Below are positions 25,571 through 33,128 of a stretch of 64,000 bases of DNA, one piece after another. The DNA lies in contig NZ_JMQI01000083.1 of assembly GCF_000695625.1 (NCBI RefSeq), forward strand, positions 1 to 64,000, given 5' to 3'. The translations under genes and the position numbers were made by a program. Under the pieces are notes generated by a model, which was not told where the DNA came from, ran no database searches, and saw only the letters and a program-made list of their open reading frames with translations. The DNA is from Amycolatopsis rifamycinica. GTDB taxonomy: Bacteria; Actinomycetota; Actinomycetes; Mycobacteriales; Pseudonocardiaceae. Position 1 is the first letter of the stretch. Each line of letters starts with the position of its first letter.

Positions 25571-26197
25571 ATGGACGCCCTCCTGCCTCGCCCGCGCGCC
25601 GAGCTCGCGCCCGGAGCGGTGCACCTGCCGGACTGGCTCGGCTTCGACGAGCAGCGCGAGCTGGTCGCGGCCTGCCGCGGCTGGTCCGGTTACCGCCACA
25701 CCCGGCTGCCGAACGGCGGCGTGATGTCGGTGAAGTCGGTCTGCCTCGGCTGGCACTGGTACCCGTACGGCTACTCGCGCACGACCGGCGAGGGAACGCC
25801 GGTCCTGCCCTTCCCGGACTGGCTCGGCGACCTCGGCCGCCGTGCGCTGGCGGCCGCGTACGGCAGGCCGGCCGAGGGATACGCGCCGGACATCGCACTG
25901 GTGAACTTCTACGACGCCACCGCGAAAATGGGGCTGCACCAGGACAAGGACGAGCGCAGCCTGGAACCGGTGGTGTCGTTCAGCCTCGGCGACGCCTGCG
26001 TGTTCCGCTTCGGCAACACCGAAACCCGCGGCCGGCCGTACACCGACGTCGAGCTGCGGTCGGGTGACGTGTTCGTGTTCGGCGGCCCGTCCCGGCTCGC
26101 CTACCACGGCGTGCCGAGGACGCTGCCGGGCACGGCGGACCCGGCCCTGGGCCTCGACGGGCGGCTGAACATCACGCTGCGGGTGTCCGGGCTCTAG
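25571..26197 (+). CDS. alkB: AlkB-type alpha-ketoglutarate dioxygenase
   Basis: A 208-residue Fe(II)/2-oxoglutarate enzyme that oxidatively removes alkyl groups from DNA or RNA bases. The iron ligands are His123 and Asp125 (GLHQDKDE) and His179 (YHGVPR). The 2-oxoglutarate arginines are in RLNITLR near 198-204. NFYDATAKMGLHQDKDE is highly diagnostic. ATG 25571 follows GAGGTG directly; the frame is open upstream but without family sequence. The gene stands alone, without an ada or alkA neighbour. Confidence 0.92.
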   Translation: MDALLPRPRAELAPGAVHLPDWLGFDEQRELVAACRGWSGYRHTRLPNGGVMSVKSVCLGWHWYPYGYSRTTGEGTPVLPFPDWLGDLGRRALAAAYGRPAEGYAPDIALVNFYDATAKMGLHQDKDERSLEPVVSFSLGDACVFRFGNTETRGRPYTDVELRSGDVFVFGGPSRLAYHGVPRTLPGTADPALGLDGRLNITLRVSGL

Positions 26198-26401
26198 TCC
26201 TCTGTGGACTCTTTTCCGGCACCACGATGAATTCGAGGTCGTGACGGCCGGCGACGGCGTGGTGTTTTCGCTGCTCATGGCCGTCTGGATGTGCCCCTGG
26301 CGCTGGCGTTCCTGTCGGTCGCCGCGCCGCGCCGCGCCGCGGCCGGTGGCGGCCCATGTCTGAGCCGCGGCCTGGGCGGCGTGGCTCGCGATCGGGGTCA
26401 C

Positions 26402-27238
26402 TCACGACGCGGGACGGAAGCGCACTGTCTGACCCGGCCGCAGCTGGGCCGCCAGGTCGAGGTCGTCCTCCTCGACGACGGCGATCACCGGGTAGCCGCC
26501 GGTCGTCGGGTGGTCGGCGTGGAACAGGATCGGGCGGCCCGACGGCGGCACCTGCAGCGATCCCGGCACGCACGCCTCCGACGGCAGCTCGTCGTGCCGC
26601 GCCCGGGCCAGTGCCGGCCCGGTCAGCCGGATGCCGACCCGGTCGGAGTCCGGGGACACCGTGTACACAGTGGACAACAGCTCGGCCGGCGCGGCGAACC
26701 AGTCGCGACGCGGTCCCGGCGTCACGCGCAACACCGGTTCCGCCGGCAACGCCGCCCGTGGCGCGAGGTCCACCACCGGGAACGCGCGCGGGGCCGGGCC
26801 GATCGGCAGCAGCATCCCGGCCGTCACCGGCGGCGGCCCCAGCTTCCCGAGCGTGTCCGTCGCCCGGGAACCGAGCACCGGCGGCACGTCGATCCCGCCG
26901 CGCACGGCCACGTAACACCGCAGCCCCGACACCGCTGTGCCCAGCGACAGCTCCTCGCCGGGCCACAACGTGATCGGCCCGTCCGGGCCGCCCTTCGACA
27001 GCGGGCAGGCCGCCCCGGTGACCGCCACCGTCGTCAAGCCCGTCGCGCGCAGCACCAGCCCGCCGAGCGTGACCTCCAGGGCCGCCGCTCCCTCCGGGTT
27101 CCCGACGAGCCGGTTGGCCAGCCGGAACGACGCGCGGTCGGCGGCGCCGGAGCGGCCGACGCCGAGCGCCGCGTGCCCCGGGCGGCCGAGGTCCTGCACG
27201 GTCGTCGCGAATCCGGGCCGGACCACTTCGAGCTTCAC
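26402..27238 (-). CDS. pxpC: 5-oxoprolinase subunit PxpC (biotin-dependent carboxylase-like)
   Basis: A 278-residue protein that fits the C subunit of prokaryotic 5-oxoprolinase, which together with PxpA and PxpB cleaves 5-oxoproline to glutamate using ATP. Diagnostic segments are TTVQDLGRPGHAALGVGRSGA near residues 12-32, NPEGAAALEVTLGG, RGGIDVPPVLGSRATDTLGKLG near 113-134, and the Asp-His-Pro-Thr-Thr-Gly-Gly block near 244-250. GTG 27238 overlaps the pxpB stop as GTGA. It is the last gene of the operon. Confidence 0.93.
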   Translation of the reverse strand: MKLEVVRPGFATTVQDLGRPGHAALGVGRSGAADRASFRLANRLVGNPEGAAALEVTLGGLVLRATGLTTVAVTGAACPLSKGGPDGPITLWPGEELSLGTAVSGLRCYVAVRGGIDVPPVLGSRATDTLGKLGPPPVTAGMLLPIGPAPRAFPVVDLAPRAALPAEPVLRVTPGPRRDWFAAPAELLSTVYTVSPDSDRVGIRLTGPALARARHDELPSEACVPGSLQVPPSGRPILFHADHPTTGGYPVIAVVEEDDLDLAAQLRPGQTVRFRPAS

Positions 27239-27846
27239 GACGGCACCGCCGTGAACCGGACCCGGGTGCCCGGCGGCAGCAGGTTCGGCGGGTCGCGCTC
27301 GACGTCCCACACCGGCACGTCCGTCCGGCCCAGCAACCGCCAGCCACCCGGGGACGCGCTCGGGTAGACCGCGCTGTACTCGCCGGCGATCGCCACCGAA
27401 CCCGCCGGGATGCGGGTGCGCGGCGAAGACCGCCGGGGCACGTGCAGCGCGGGGTCCGACCCGGTCAGGTAGGCGAATCCCGGCGCGAACCCGCAGAACG
27501 CCGAAACGTAGGTGCCCGCGGTGTGCCGCGCGACCAGCGCCGGCACGCTCAGCCCCGTCTCCGCGGCGACGTCGGCCAGGTCTTCGCCGTCGTACACCAC
27601 CGGGATCACCACCTCACCCGCGTCCGCCACCACCCTGTCCACAGGGGACACTTGACGCAGCAGCGCGCCAAGCCGTTCCGCGTTCGTCACCGACGGGTCG
27701 AAGCGCACCAGCAGGGTCCGCGCCGCCGGGACGAGTTCGACCACCCCGTCCGGCGGCGACTGCGTCAGTGCCGCCTGGAAACCCAGCACGTCGTCCAGTT
27801 CCACCAGCACCGCGCGGCGCCCGCACGGCAGCAGCCGGACCGTCAT
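27235..27846 (-). CDS. pxpB: 5-oxoprolinase subunit PxpB (KipI-like)
   Basis: A 203-residue protein of the KipI/allophanate hydrolase subunit 1 type. The motif FCGFAPGFAYLTG is near 126-138, the PR motif HVPRRSSPRTRIPAGSVAIAG near 144-164, and GGWRLLGRTDVPVWD near 175-189. It forms the catalytic partner of PxpC. ATG 27846 overlaps the pxpA stop as ATGA. Confidence 0.93.
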   Translation of the reverse strand: MTVRLLPCGRRAVLVELDDVLGFQAALTQSPPDGVVELVPAARTLLVRFDPSVTNAERLGALLRQVSPVDRVVADAGEVVIPVVYDGEDLADVAAETGLSVPALVARHTAGTYVSAFCGFAPGFAYLTGSDPALHVPRRSSPRTRIPAGSVAIAGEYSAVYPSASPGGWRLLGRTDVPVWDVERDPPNLLPPGTRVRFTAVPS

Positions 27847-28592
27847 CCGGTGAACGCGCCGAGCTGGATGCCCGCCTCGGTCAGCGCCGCCTCGATCCGG
27901 CGGGCCAGCTCCACCGCGCCCGGCGTGTCCCCGTGCACGCACAGGGAATCCGGGCGCACGTCGAGCTTGGTGCCCGCCTCCGTCACGATGCCGCCGGTCG
28001 CCATGCCGACCGCGCGCTCGGCCACCAGGTCGGCGTCGTGCAGGACCGCGCCCGGCTGCTTGCGCGACACGAGCTTGCCGTCGGCGGTGTACGCCCGGTC
28101 CGCGAACGCCTCCGCGTAGGCGACGACGCCCGCTTTCTCCGCCTCGCGCTGCATTTCCGAGTCCGGCAGGCACAGCAGCGCCAGGGCGGGGTCGTACCGG
28201 CGCAGACCCTCGACGATCGCCGCCGCCTGCTCGGTGGACACCGCCGCGGTGTTGTACAACGCGCCGTGCGGCTTCACGTACGTCACGCGGCTGCCCGCCG
28301 CGCGCGCGAACGCGTCGAGCGCGCCGATCTGGTAGAGGACTTCGTCGGCCAGCTCGTCCGGTGCGATGTCGAGCGCGCGCCTGCCGAAGCCGGCCAGGTC
28401 GCGGTAGCCGACGTGCGCGCCGATCGCGACGCCGCGTCCGGCCGCCAGCTCGCACACCCGCCGCATCACCGACGGGTCGCCGGCGTGGAAGCCGCACGCG
28501 ATGTTCGCGCTGGTCACGATGTCGAGCATGGCTTCGTCGTCGCCCATCTTCCAGGCGCCGAAGCCCTCGCCGAGATCGCTGTTCAGATCCAT
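27843..28592 (-). CDS. pxpA: 5-oxoprolinase subunit PxpA (LamB/YcsF family)
   Basis: A 249-residue protein, the A subunit of 5-oxoprolinase. It has the full LamB/YcsF signature: LNSDLGEGFGAWKMGDD (3-19), SANIACGFHAGDPSVM (near 27-42), YVKPHGALYN (near 94-103) and CVHGDTPGAVE near the C-terminus. ATG 28592 begins right after the TGA of the upstream hydro-lyase gene, with one base between them, so translation is probably coupled. It recycles 5-oxoproline to glutamate. Confidence 0.94.
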   Translation of the reverse strand: MDLNSDLGEGFGAWKMGDDEAMLDIVTSANIACGFHAGDPSVMRRVCELAAGRGVAIGAHVGYRDLAGFGRRALDIAPDELADEVLYQIGALDAFARAAGSRVTYVKPHGALYNTAAVSTEQAAAIVEGLRRYDPALALLCLPDSEMQREAEKAGVVAYAEAFADRAYTADGKLVSRKQPGAVLHDADLVAERAVGMATGGIVTEAGTKLDVRPDSLCVHGDTPGAVELARRIEAALTEAGIQLGAFTG

Positions 28593-28593
28593 T

Positions 28594-29388
28594 TCAGCCC
28601 ACCCGGTATTCGCTGTCGTACCGATCGGTGATGAACATGTACCCCGGTGCGTGGGTGATCGCAAAGGGGGGCCGCGACGCCATCAGCGCCGCCTGCGGGG
28701 TGACCCCGCAGGCCCAGAACACCGGGACGTCACCCGGCTCGGCGTCCACCGGATCGCCGAAGTCCGGCCGGGCGAGGTCCTCGATGCCCAGCTCGCCCGG
28801 GTCGCCGATGTGCACCGGGCCGCCGTGCACGGCGGGCATCGCGCGGGTGATCCGGATGGCGTCGGCGACGCGGTCCTCCGGGATCTGCCGCATCGACACC
28901 ACCAGCGGGCCGAACAGCCGGCCGGCGGGCTCGCACGGCCGGTTCGTCACGTACATGGCGACGTTGCGGCCCTGGTCGACGTGCCGCAGCGGGACGCCCT
29001 CGGCGGCCAGTGCCGTCTCGAACGTGAAGCTGCAGCCGAGGGAGAACGCGACCATGTCACTGCGCCACAGGCCGGTCGCGTCCGAGACCTCGCCGGCGAG
29101 CACGCCGTTCTGCCAGATCCGGTAGCGCGGCAGGTCGGTGCGCAGGTCGGCGTCCTCGGCGAGCCGGGTGGCCGGGTCGCCGGGGTCGGTGACGTCGAGC
29201 ACCGGGCACGCCTGCGGGTTCCGGGTGCAGAACAGCAGGACGTCGTAGGCCCAGTCCTCGGGCACGGCGATCAGGTTGGTCTGGGTGAAGCCGGTGGCCC
29301 AGCCCGTCGTGGGGTGGGCGATGCCGGTGCGGAACGCCGCCCGGGCCTGCGCCGGCGTGTACGTGGCCGGCTGGTCGAAGGTCGTCAT
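28594..29388 (-). CDS. Putative hydro-lyase / D-glutamate cyclase-like (DUF1445)
   Basis: A 264-residue protein of the DUF1445 family. MTTFDQPATYTPAQARAAFRTG starts the fold; LLFCTRNPQACPVLDVTDPGDP, MVAFSLGCSFTFETAL and NVAMYVTNRPCEP are its central blocks, and CGVTPQAALMASRPPFAITHAPGYMFITD closes it. The mammalian relative converts D-glutamate to 5-oxo-D-proline. The place of this gene directly in front of 5-oxoprolinase supports a related role in feeding 5-oxoproline, though the exact substrate is inferred. Confidence 0.88.
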   Translation of the reverse strand: MTTFDQPATYTPAQARAAFRTGIAHPTTGWATGFTQTNLIAVPEDWAYDVLLFCTRNPQACPVLDVTDPGDPATRLAEDADLRTDLPRYRIWQNGVLAGEVSDATGLWRSDMVAFSLGCSFTFETALAAEGVPLRHVDQGRNVAMYVTNRPCEPAGRLFGPLVVSMRQIPEDRVADAIRITRAMPAVHGGPVHIGDPGELGIEDLARPDFGDPVDAEPGDVPVFWACGVTPQAALMASRPPFAITHAPGYMFITDRYDSEYRVG

Positions 29389-29398
29389 GAGTTCCCCC

Positions 29399-30640
29399 TC
29401 AGTCGACGAGTTCGATACCGCGGGTTTCCGGAAGGCCGAGCAGGGCCAGCACGGCGATGCCGTACCCGATCGCGCCGAACACGATCGCGCCGCCCGCGCC
29501 GAGGTAGCCCACGATGGTCGGGAAGATGGCCCCCACCGCGCGGCCGAAGTTGTACGTGAAGCCCTGCCCGGTGCCGCGCAGCGCGGTCGGGTACAGCTCG
29601 GCGAGGAACGCCCCGAAGCCGCTGAAGATCGCGGACATCGAGAAGCCGAGCGGGAAGCCCAGCACCAGGATCAGCCCGTTGGCGCCCTTCGGGATCTGCG
29701 TGTACGCGACGATCAGCACGGCGGACAGGATCGCGAACGTCATGAAGGTCTTCTTGCGTCCGAGCAGGTCGGTCAGGTAGCCGCCGCAGACGTAGCCGAC
29801 GAAGGCGCCGCTGATGAGGAAGACGAGGTAGCCGCCGGTGCCGATCACGGTCAGCTCGCGCGTCTTCTTCAGGTAGGACGGCAGCCAGGTGTTGATCGCG
29901 TAGTACCCGCCCTGGACGCCGGTGGCCAGCAAGGACGCGAAGAAGGTGGTCCGCAGCAGGCCGCCCCGGAAGATCCGGCCGAGCGAGCCGCGGGTGCGTT
30001 CGGTGGCCCGGCGCTCCTCCGCGCGCGGGGCGTCCTGCACGCTGCGGCGGACCCACAGCACGAGCAGCGCCGGGATGACGCCGGTCCAGAACATGATCCG
30101 CCAGGCCACGTCGTCGCTCGCGAAGCTGAAGACGATCGTGTAGACGATCACCGAGAGGCCCCAGCCGACGGCCCACGCGCTCTGCACGAACGCCACGGTC
30201 CGGCCGCGGTACTTCGCCTGCGAGTACTCGGCGACCAGCGCGGCGCCCGCGGCCCACTCGCCGCCGAAGCCCAGGCCCTGCAGCGCGCGGAAGACCAGCA
30301 GCGTTTCGAAGTTGGGCGCGAAGCCGCAGAGCACGGTGAAGATCGTGTACATCGCGATGGTGATCTGCAGCGTCCGCACGCGGCCGATGCGGTCGGCGAG
30401 GATGCCGGCGCCGATGCCGCCGATGGCCGACACGACCAGCGTCGTCGTGCTGAGCAGCCCGGCTTCGCCGCTCGAGATGCCGAAGAACGCGGTGATCGCG
30501 GCCAGGCCGAGCGGCAGGGTCTGGTAGTCGAACGAGTCGAGGCCGTACCCGCCGAACGCCCCCAGGAAGGCGCGGCGTCCGCGTTTTCCGAGCGTGCGGA
30601 ACCAGTCGAACGGCCGGGCCTCGGTAGCTGTGGCAGTCAT
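29399..30640 (-). CDS. MFS transporter of the 5-oxoproline operon
   Basis: A 413-residue protein with about twelve membrane segments. The loop 2-3 signature is GILADRIGRVRTL near 79-91, with PETRG at the end of the last helix. It resembles the sugar/aromatic-acid MFS group (long loop with PRAEERRATERTR). It is the first gene of an operon with the hydro-lyase and pxpABC, 10 bp apart. Uptake of 5-oxoproline, or of a D-amino acid precursor, is the natural suggestion from context. A GntR operator candidate precedes it. Confidence 0.88.
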   Translation of the reverse strand: MTATATEARPFDWFRTLGKRGRRAFLGAFGGYGLDSFDYQTLPLGLAAITAFFGISSGEAGLLSTTTLVVSAIGGIGAGILADRIGRVRTLQITIAMYTIFTVLCGFAPNFETLLVFRALQGLGFGGEWAAGAALVAEYSQAKYRGRTVAFVQSAWAVGWGLSVIVYTIVFSFASDDVAWRIMFWTGVIPALLVLWVRRSVQDAPRAEERRATERTRGSLGRIFRGGLLRTTFFASLLATGVQGGYYAINTWLPSYLKKTRELTVIGTGGYLVFLISGAFVGYVCGGYLTDLLGRKKTFMTFAILSAVLIVAYTQIPKGANGLILVLGFPLGFSMSAIFSGFGAFLAELYPTALRGTGQGFTYNFGRAVGAIFPTIVGYLGAGGAIVFGAIGYGIAVLALLGLPETRGIELVD

Positions 30641-30692
30641 GGGGCACCTCCTGGCCAGTGTCTCTCATCGTGGCGTGCCTCACACGATAAGG

Positions 30693-30705
30693 ATTGTTGA
30701 ACAAT
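30693..30705. promoter_or_regulatory. GntR operator candidate for the 5-oxoproline operon
   Basis: ATTGTT-G-AACAAT is a perfect 6-bp inverted repeat, in AT-rich context, in the gap between the divergent MFS and GntR genes. FadR-subfamily GntR proteins bind short TNGTNNNACNA-type sites; the TTGTTGAACAA core fits this spacing. Confidence 0.65.
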
Positions 30706-30757
30706 TCCACAAGACTCCGCTCGGATCGTTCTTTCCGTCCCGGGTACCCTCGGTGAT

Positions 30758-31480
30758 GTGGTCATCGAAGACAGCGGCGTCACGGGCCTCGAAGCCGATC
30801 GCGGCCTCGTCACGCGCCAGAGCACGGCCGAGCGGGTCGCCGGCGTCCTCCGCAAACGCATCGCGGAGGGGTTCTTCCTGCCCGGCGGCCGGCTGTCGGA
30901 GCAGGACATCGGCAACGCGCTCGGCGTCTCCCGCAACACCCTGCGCGAAGCGTTCCGGCTGCTCACGCACGAACGGCTGCTCGCCCACGAGCTCAACCGC
31001 GGGGTCTTCGTCCGCATCCCGAGCGTCGAGGACGTCGTCGACATCTACCGGGTGCGCAAGATCATCGAGTGTGCCGCGGTCCGCGGGCTGAAGGCCAAGC
31101 CGGCGTCCTTCGCGCGGATCAAGGAGAAGGTCGACATCGGCGACGAGGCCGCGCGCACCGGCAACTGGAAGGACCTCGGCACCGCGAACGTCTGGTTCCA
31201 CCAGGAGCTCGCCGCGCTGTCCGGCAGCGAGCGGGTGAACGAGCTGGTCGGCAGGCTGACCGCCGAGCTGCGGCTGGTGTTCCACATCATGGCCGAGCCG
31301 CGGCGCTTCCACGAGCGCTACCTGCCGCGCAACCACGAAATCCTGGACCGCATCGAGGCCGGCGACGGCCCGGGCGCGGAGCAGCTGCTGCTGAAGTATC
31401 TCGACGACGCCGAAGAACAGCTGGTCGGCGCGTACGCCGAACGGGCCGAGGCGGCCCGCGCGGCCATCGCGGCGGAGTGA
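30758..31480 (+). CDS. GntR-family regulator (FadR subfamily)
   Basis: A 240-residue regulator with an N-terminal winged helix (RLSEQDIGNALGVSRNTLREAFRLLTHERLL, near 44-74) and a C-terminal all-helical FCD domain with metal or ligand residues in NVWFHQELAALSGSERV and PRNHEILDRIEAGD. The start is GTG 30758. It is divergent from the 5-oxoproline operon and is its likely repressor, with the site at 30693-30705 between them. The effector may be 5-oxoproline, glutamate or a precursor. Confidence 0.9.
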   Translation: MVIEDSGVTGLEADRGLVTRQSTAERVAGVLRKRIAEGFFLPGGRLSEQDIGNALGVSRNTLREAFRLLTHERLLAHELNRGVFVRIPSVEDVVDIYRVRKIIECAAVRGLKAKPASFARIKEKVDIGDEAARTGNWKDLGTANVWFHQELAALSGSERVNELVGRLTAELRLVFHIMAEPRRFHERYLPRNHEILDRIEAGDGPGAEQLLLKYLDDAEEQLVGAYAERAEAARAAIAAE

Positions 31481-31701
31481 CCGAAACGCCCCGAGCTGGT
31501 CTTCGGTGCGAAGGCCGCCTTGGGGCGTTCGGGCAGGGTTGAGCGTCCGGACGGTCCGAGCACCAGCCGTGCGCGACACCCGGTCGATAACCTCGGAGGC
31601 GGTTCCGCCGCCGGAGTACCCCCAGCGGCCGCGGGACCCCACGCTGCCGGGTCGCCGCTTCCCCAGGGCCGCGGCCCGGCAGCCCTTTCACCGCGAAGCC
31701 G

Positions 31702-31746
31702 GGAATGGCCCGTTCACGGCCTTCAACGCCGTGAACGGGCCATTCC
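31702..31746. terminator. Long perfect hairpin between convergent genes
   Basis: The arms 31702-31720 and 31728-31746 are perfectly complementary over 19 bp around a 7-bp loop. It follows the GntR gene and precedes the 3' end of the GH18 gene on the other strand, so it may stop transcription from both sides. The stem contains CCCGTTCACGG and is not the parS-like repeat. Confidence 0.65.
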
Positions 31747-31772
31747 GGAGCTTCGCGCCGCGAGCGGCCGGG

Positions 31773-33128
31773 TCAGCCGGCGTAGCGGGCGAAGATCCTC
31801 GTGAAGTCCCAGGCCTGCTGGGAGACGCCGGAACAGGTGTCGTTGTTCGGGTAGCCGCCGGGGCACGGGCGGTCGCGGTTCGCCGACCAGAACGTCAACC
31901 GGGCCAGGTGGTGGGAGTTCGCGTAGCCCAGGATGGTGGTGAAGTCGTTGAGCGTGACCGTCTCGCTGTCGTCGGTGGTGCCGTTCATCGACGAGATGCC
32001 CATGTGCCGGTAGGCCGTGTCGTCGTCGTAGCCGTACGCGCTCTTGACGACGTTCTTGAGGCCCTCGGCCGCCCGCAGCGTCAACGTGCCCATGTTCTGG
32101 CCCGCGCCGCCGAAGTCGAACGGCATGATCACCCAGCCGTCGACCGTGAGACCGGACTGCGCCGCCCGGTTCACCAGGCTGTTGTCGGGGCCCGACTGGC
32201 CGGTGCCGAAGGTGACGTACAGCTTGATGCCGGGGTTGTTCGCCCGGACCGTCTTCAGCGCGTCGACCGTGCGCTGCTGCACCGTCGGGTTGCTGTAGGC
32301 GTCGGCCTCGATGTCGATGTCGATCGCCTTGAGGCCGTAGGCGTTGATCACCTTCTGGTAGCCGGCCGCCAGCTCGGCCGCGCTGCCGCACGAGGATTCC
32401 AGCTTGTTGCCGGAGTAGCCGCCGAACGACGGGATCACGTCGCCACCGCCCGCGCGGACCGTGGCGATGGTGTTCTGGTCGACGCCGCCGGTGAGGGCCC
32501 GGGCGCCGTCCCACTGCGGGTTGCAGTAGCCGTTGGACAGGATGAAGGCCAGCGTGAACCACTTGACGCCGGTGGCGTTCTGGATCGTCGCCGGGTTCGG
32601 CGGGTCACCCCAGCCGTTGTAGAGGTACGGCGCCACGGCCATCACGCCCGGGCCGGGCGGTGTCGTGGTCCCGCCCGGGAGCGTCCACTGCTGGTTGGCT
32701 GTGCTCGCGCACGTCCAGATCTGCAGCCGCGTCCCGTTGGCACTGGAGTTGCCGGTGGCGTCGAGGCACTTGCCGGACCCGGTGTTGACCAGGTTCTTCG
32801 CCGCGTTCGCCGTCCACTTCTGGGCGTTGGAGCCGTTGCAGTCCCACAGCTGGACCTGCGTGCCGTTCGCCGTGCCCGCACCCGTGACGTCCAGGCACTT
32901 GCCCAGCGCCTGCAGGGTTCCGTCGCTGCCGACCGTCCACTGCTGAGCATTGCTGCCGTTGCAGTCGTAGAGCTGGACGGCGGTGCCGTTGGCGCTGCTC
33001 GCCCCGGCGACGTCGACGCACTTGCCGGCGATGCCGGTGATCGGCCCGGTCGCCGCCTGCGCCACCCCCGGGGCGAGCACCATCGCCGACGCGGCGACGA
33101 GCGCGCCCCATGCTGCCGTCTTCCTCAT
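31773..33128 (-). CDS. Secreted GH18 chitinase with N-terminal CBM13 (ricin-type)
   Basis: A 451-residue exported enzyme. Signal peptide MRKTAAWGALVAASAMVLAP to about residue 26; a CBM13/ricin B module at about 27-152 with three sub-repeats ending in Q-x-W; then a GH18 barrel at about 160-451. The catalytic DxxDxDxE is present as AIDIDIEADA, and YGYDDD and TFWSANRDRPC are later strands. It should cleave chitin or related GlcNAc polymers outside the cell; a short GH18 of this type also resembles family members with endo activity. ATG 33128 overlaps the GH30 stop as ATGA, so it is the third gene of a coupled operon. Confidence 0.92.
   Translation of the reverse strand: MRKTAAWGALVAASAMVLAPGVAQAATGPITGIAGKCVDVAGASSANGTAVQLYDCNGSNAQQWTVGSDGTLQALGKCLDVTGAGTANGTQVQLWDCNGSNAQKWTANAAKNLVNTGSGKCLDATGNSSANGTRLQIWTCASTANQQWTLPGGTTTPPGPGVMAVAPYLYNGWGDPPNPATIQNATGVKWFTLAFILSNGYCNPQWDGARALTGGVDQNTIATVRAGGGDVIPSFGGYSGNKLESSCGSAAELAAGYQKVINAYGLKAIDIDIEADAYSNPTVQQRTVDALKTVRANNPGIKLYVTFGTGQSGPDNSLVNRAAQSGLTVDGWVIMPFDFGGAGQNMGTLTLRAAEGLKNVVKSAYGYDDDTAYRHMGISSMNGTTDDSETVTLNDFTTILGYANSHHLARLTFWSANRDRPCPGGYPNNDTCSGVSQQAWDFTRIFARYAG

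Noticed and set aside
26198..26401. Possible short gene between alkB and pxpC
   Set aside because: A 30-residue stretch (DEFEVVTAGDGVVFSLL) looks protein-like but has no usable start and ends quickly; perhaps a fragment, not supportable.
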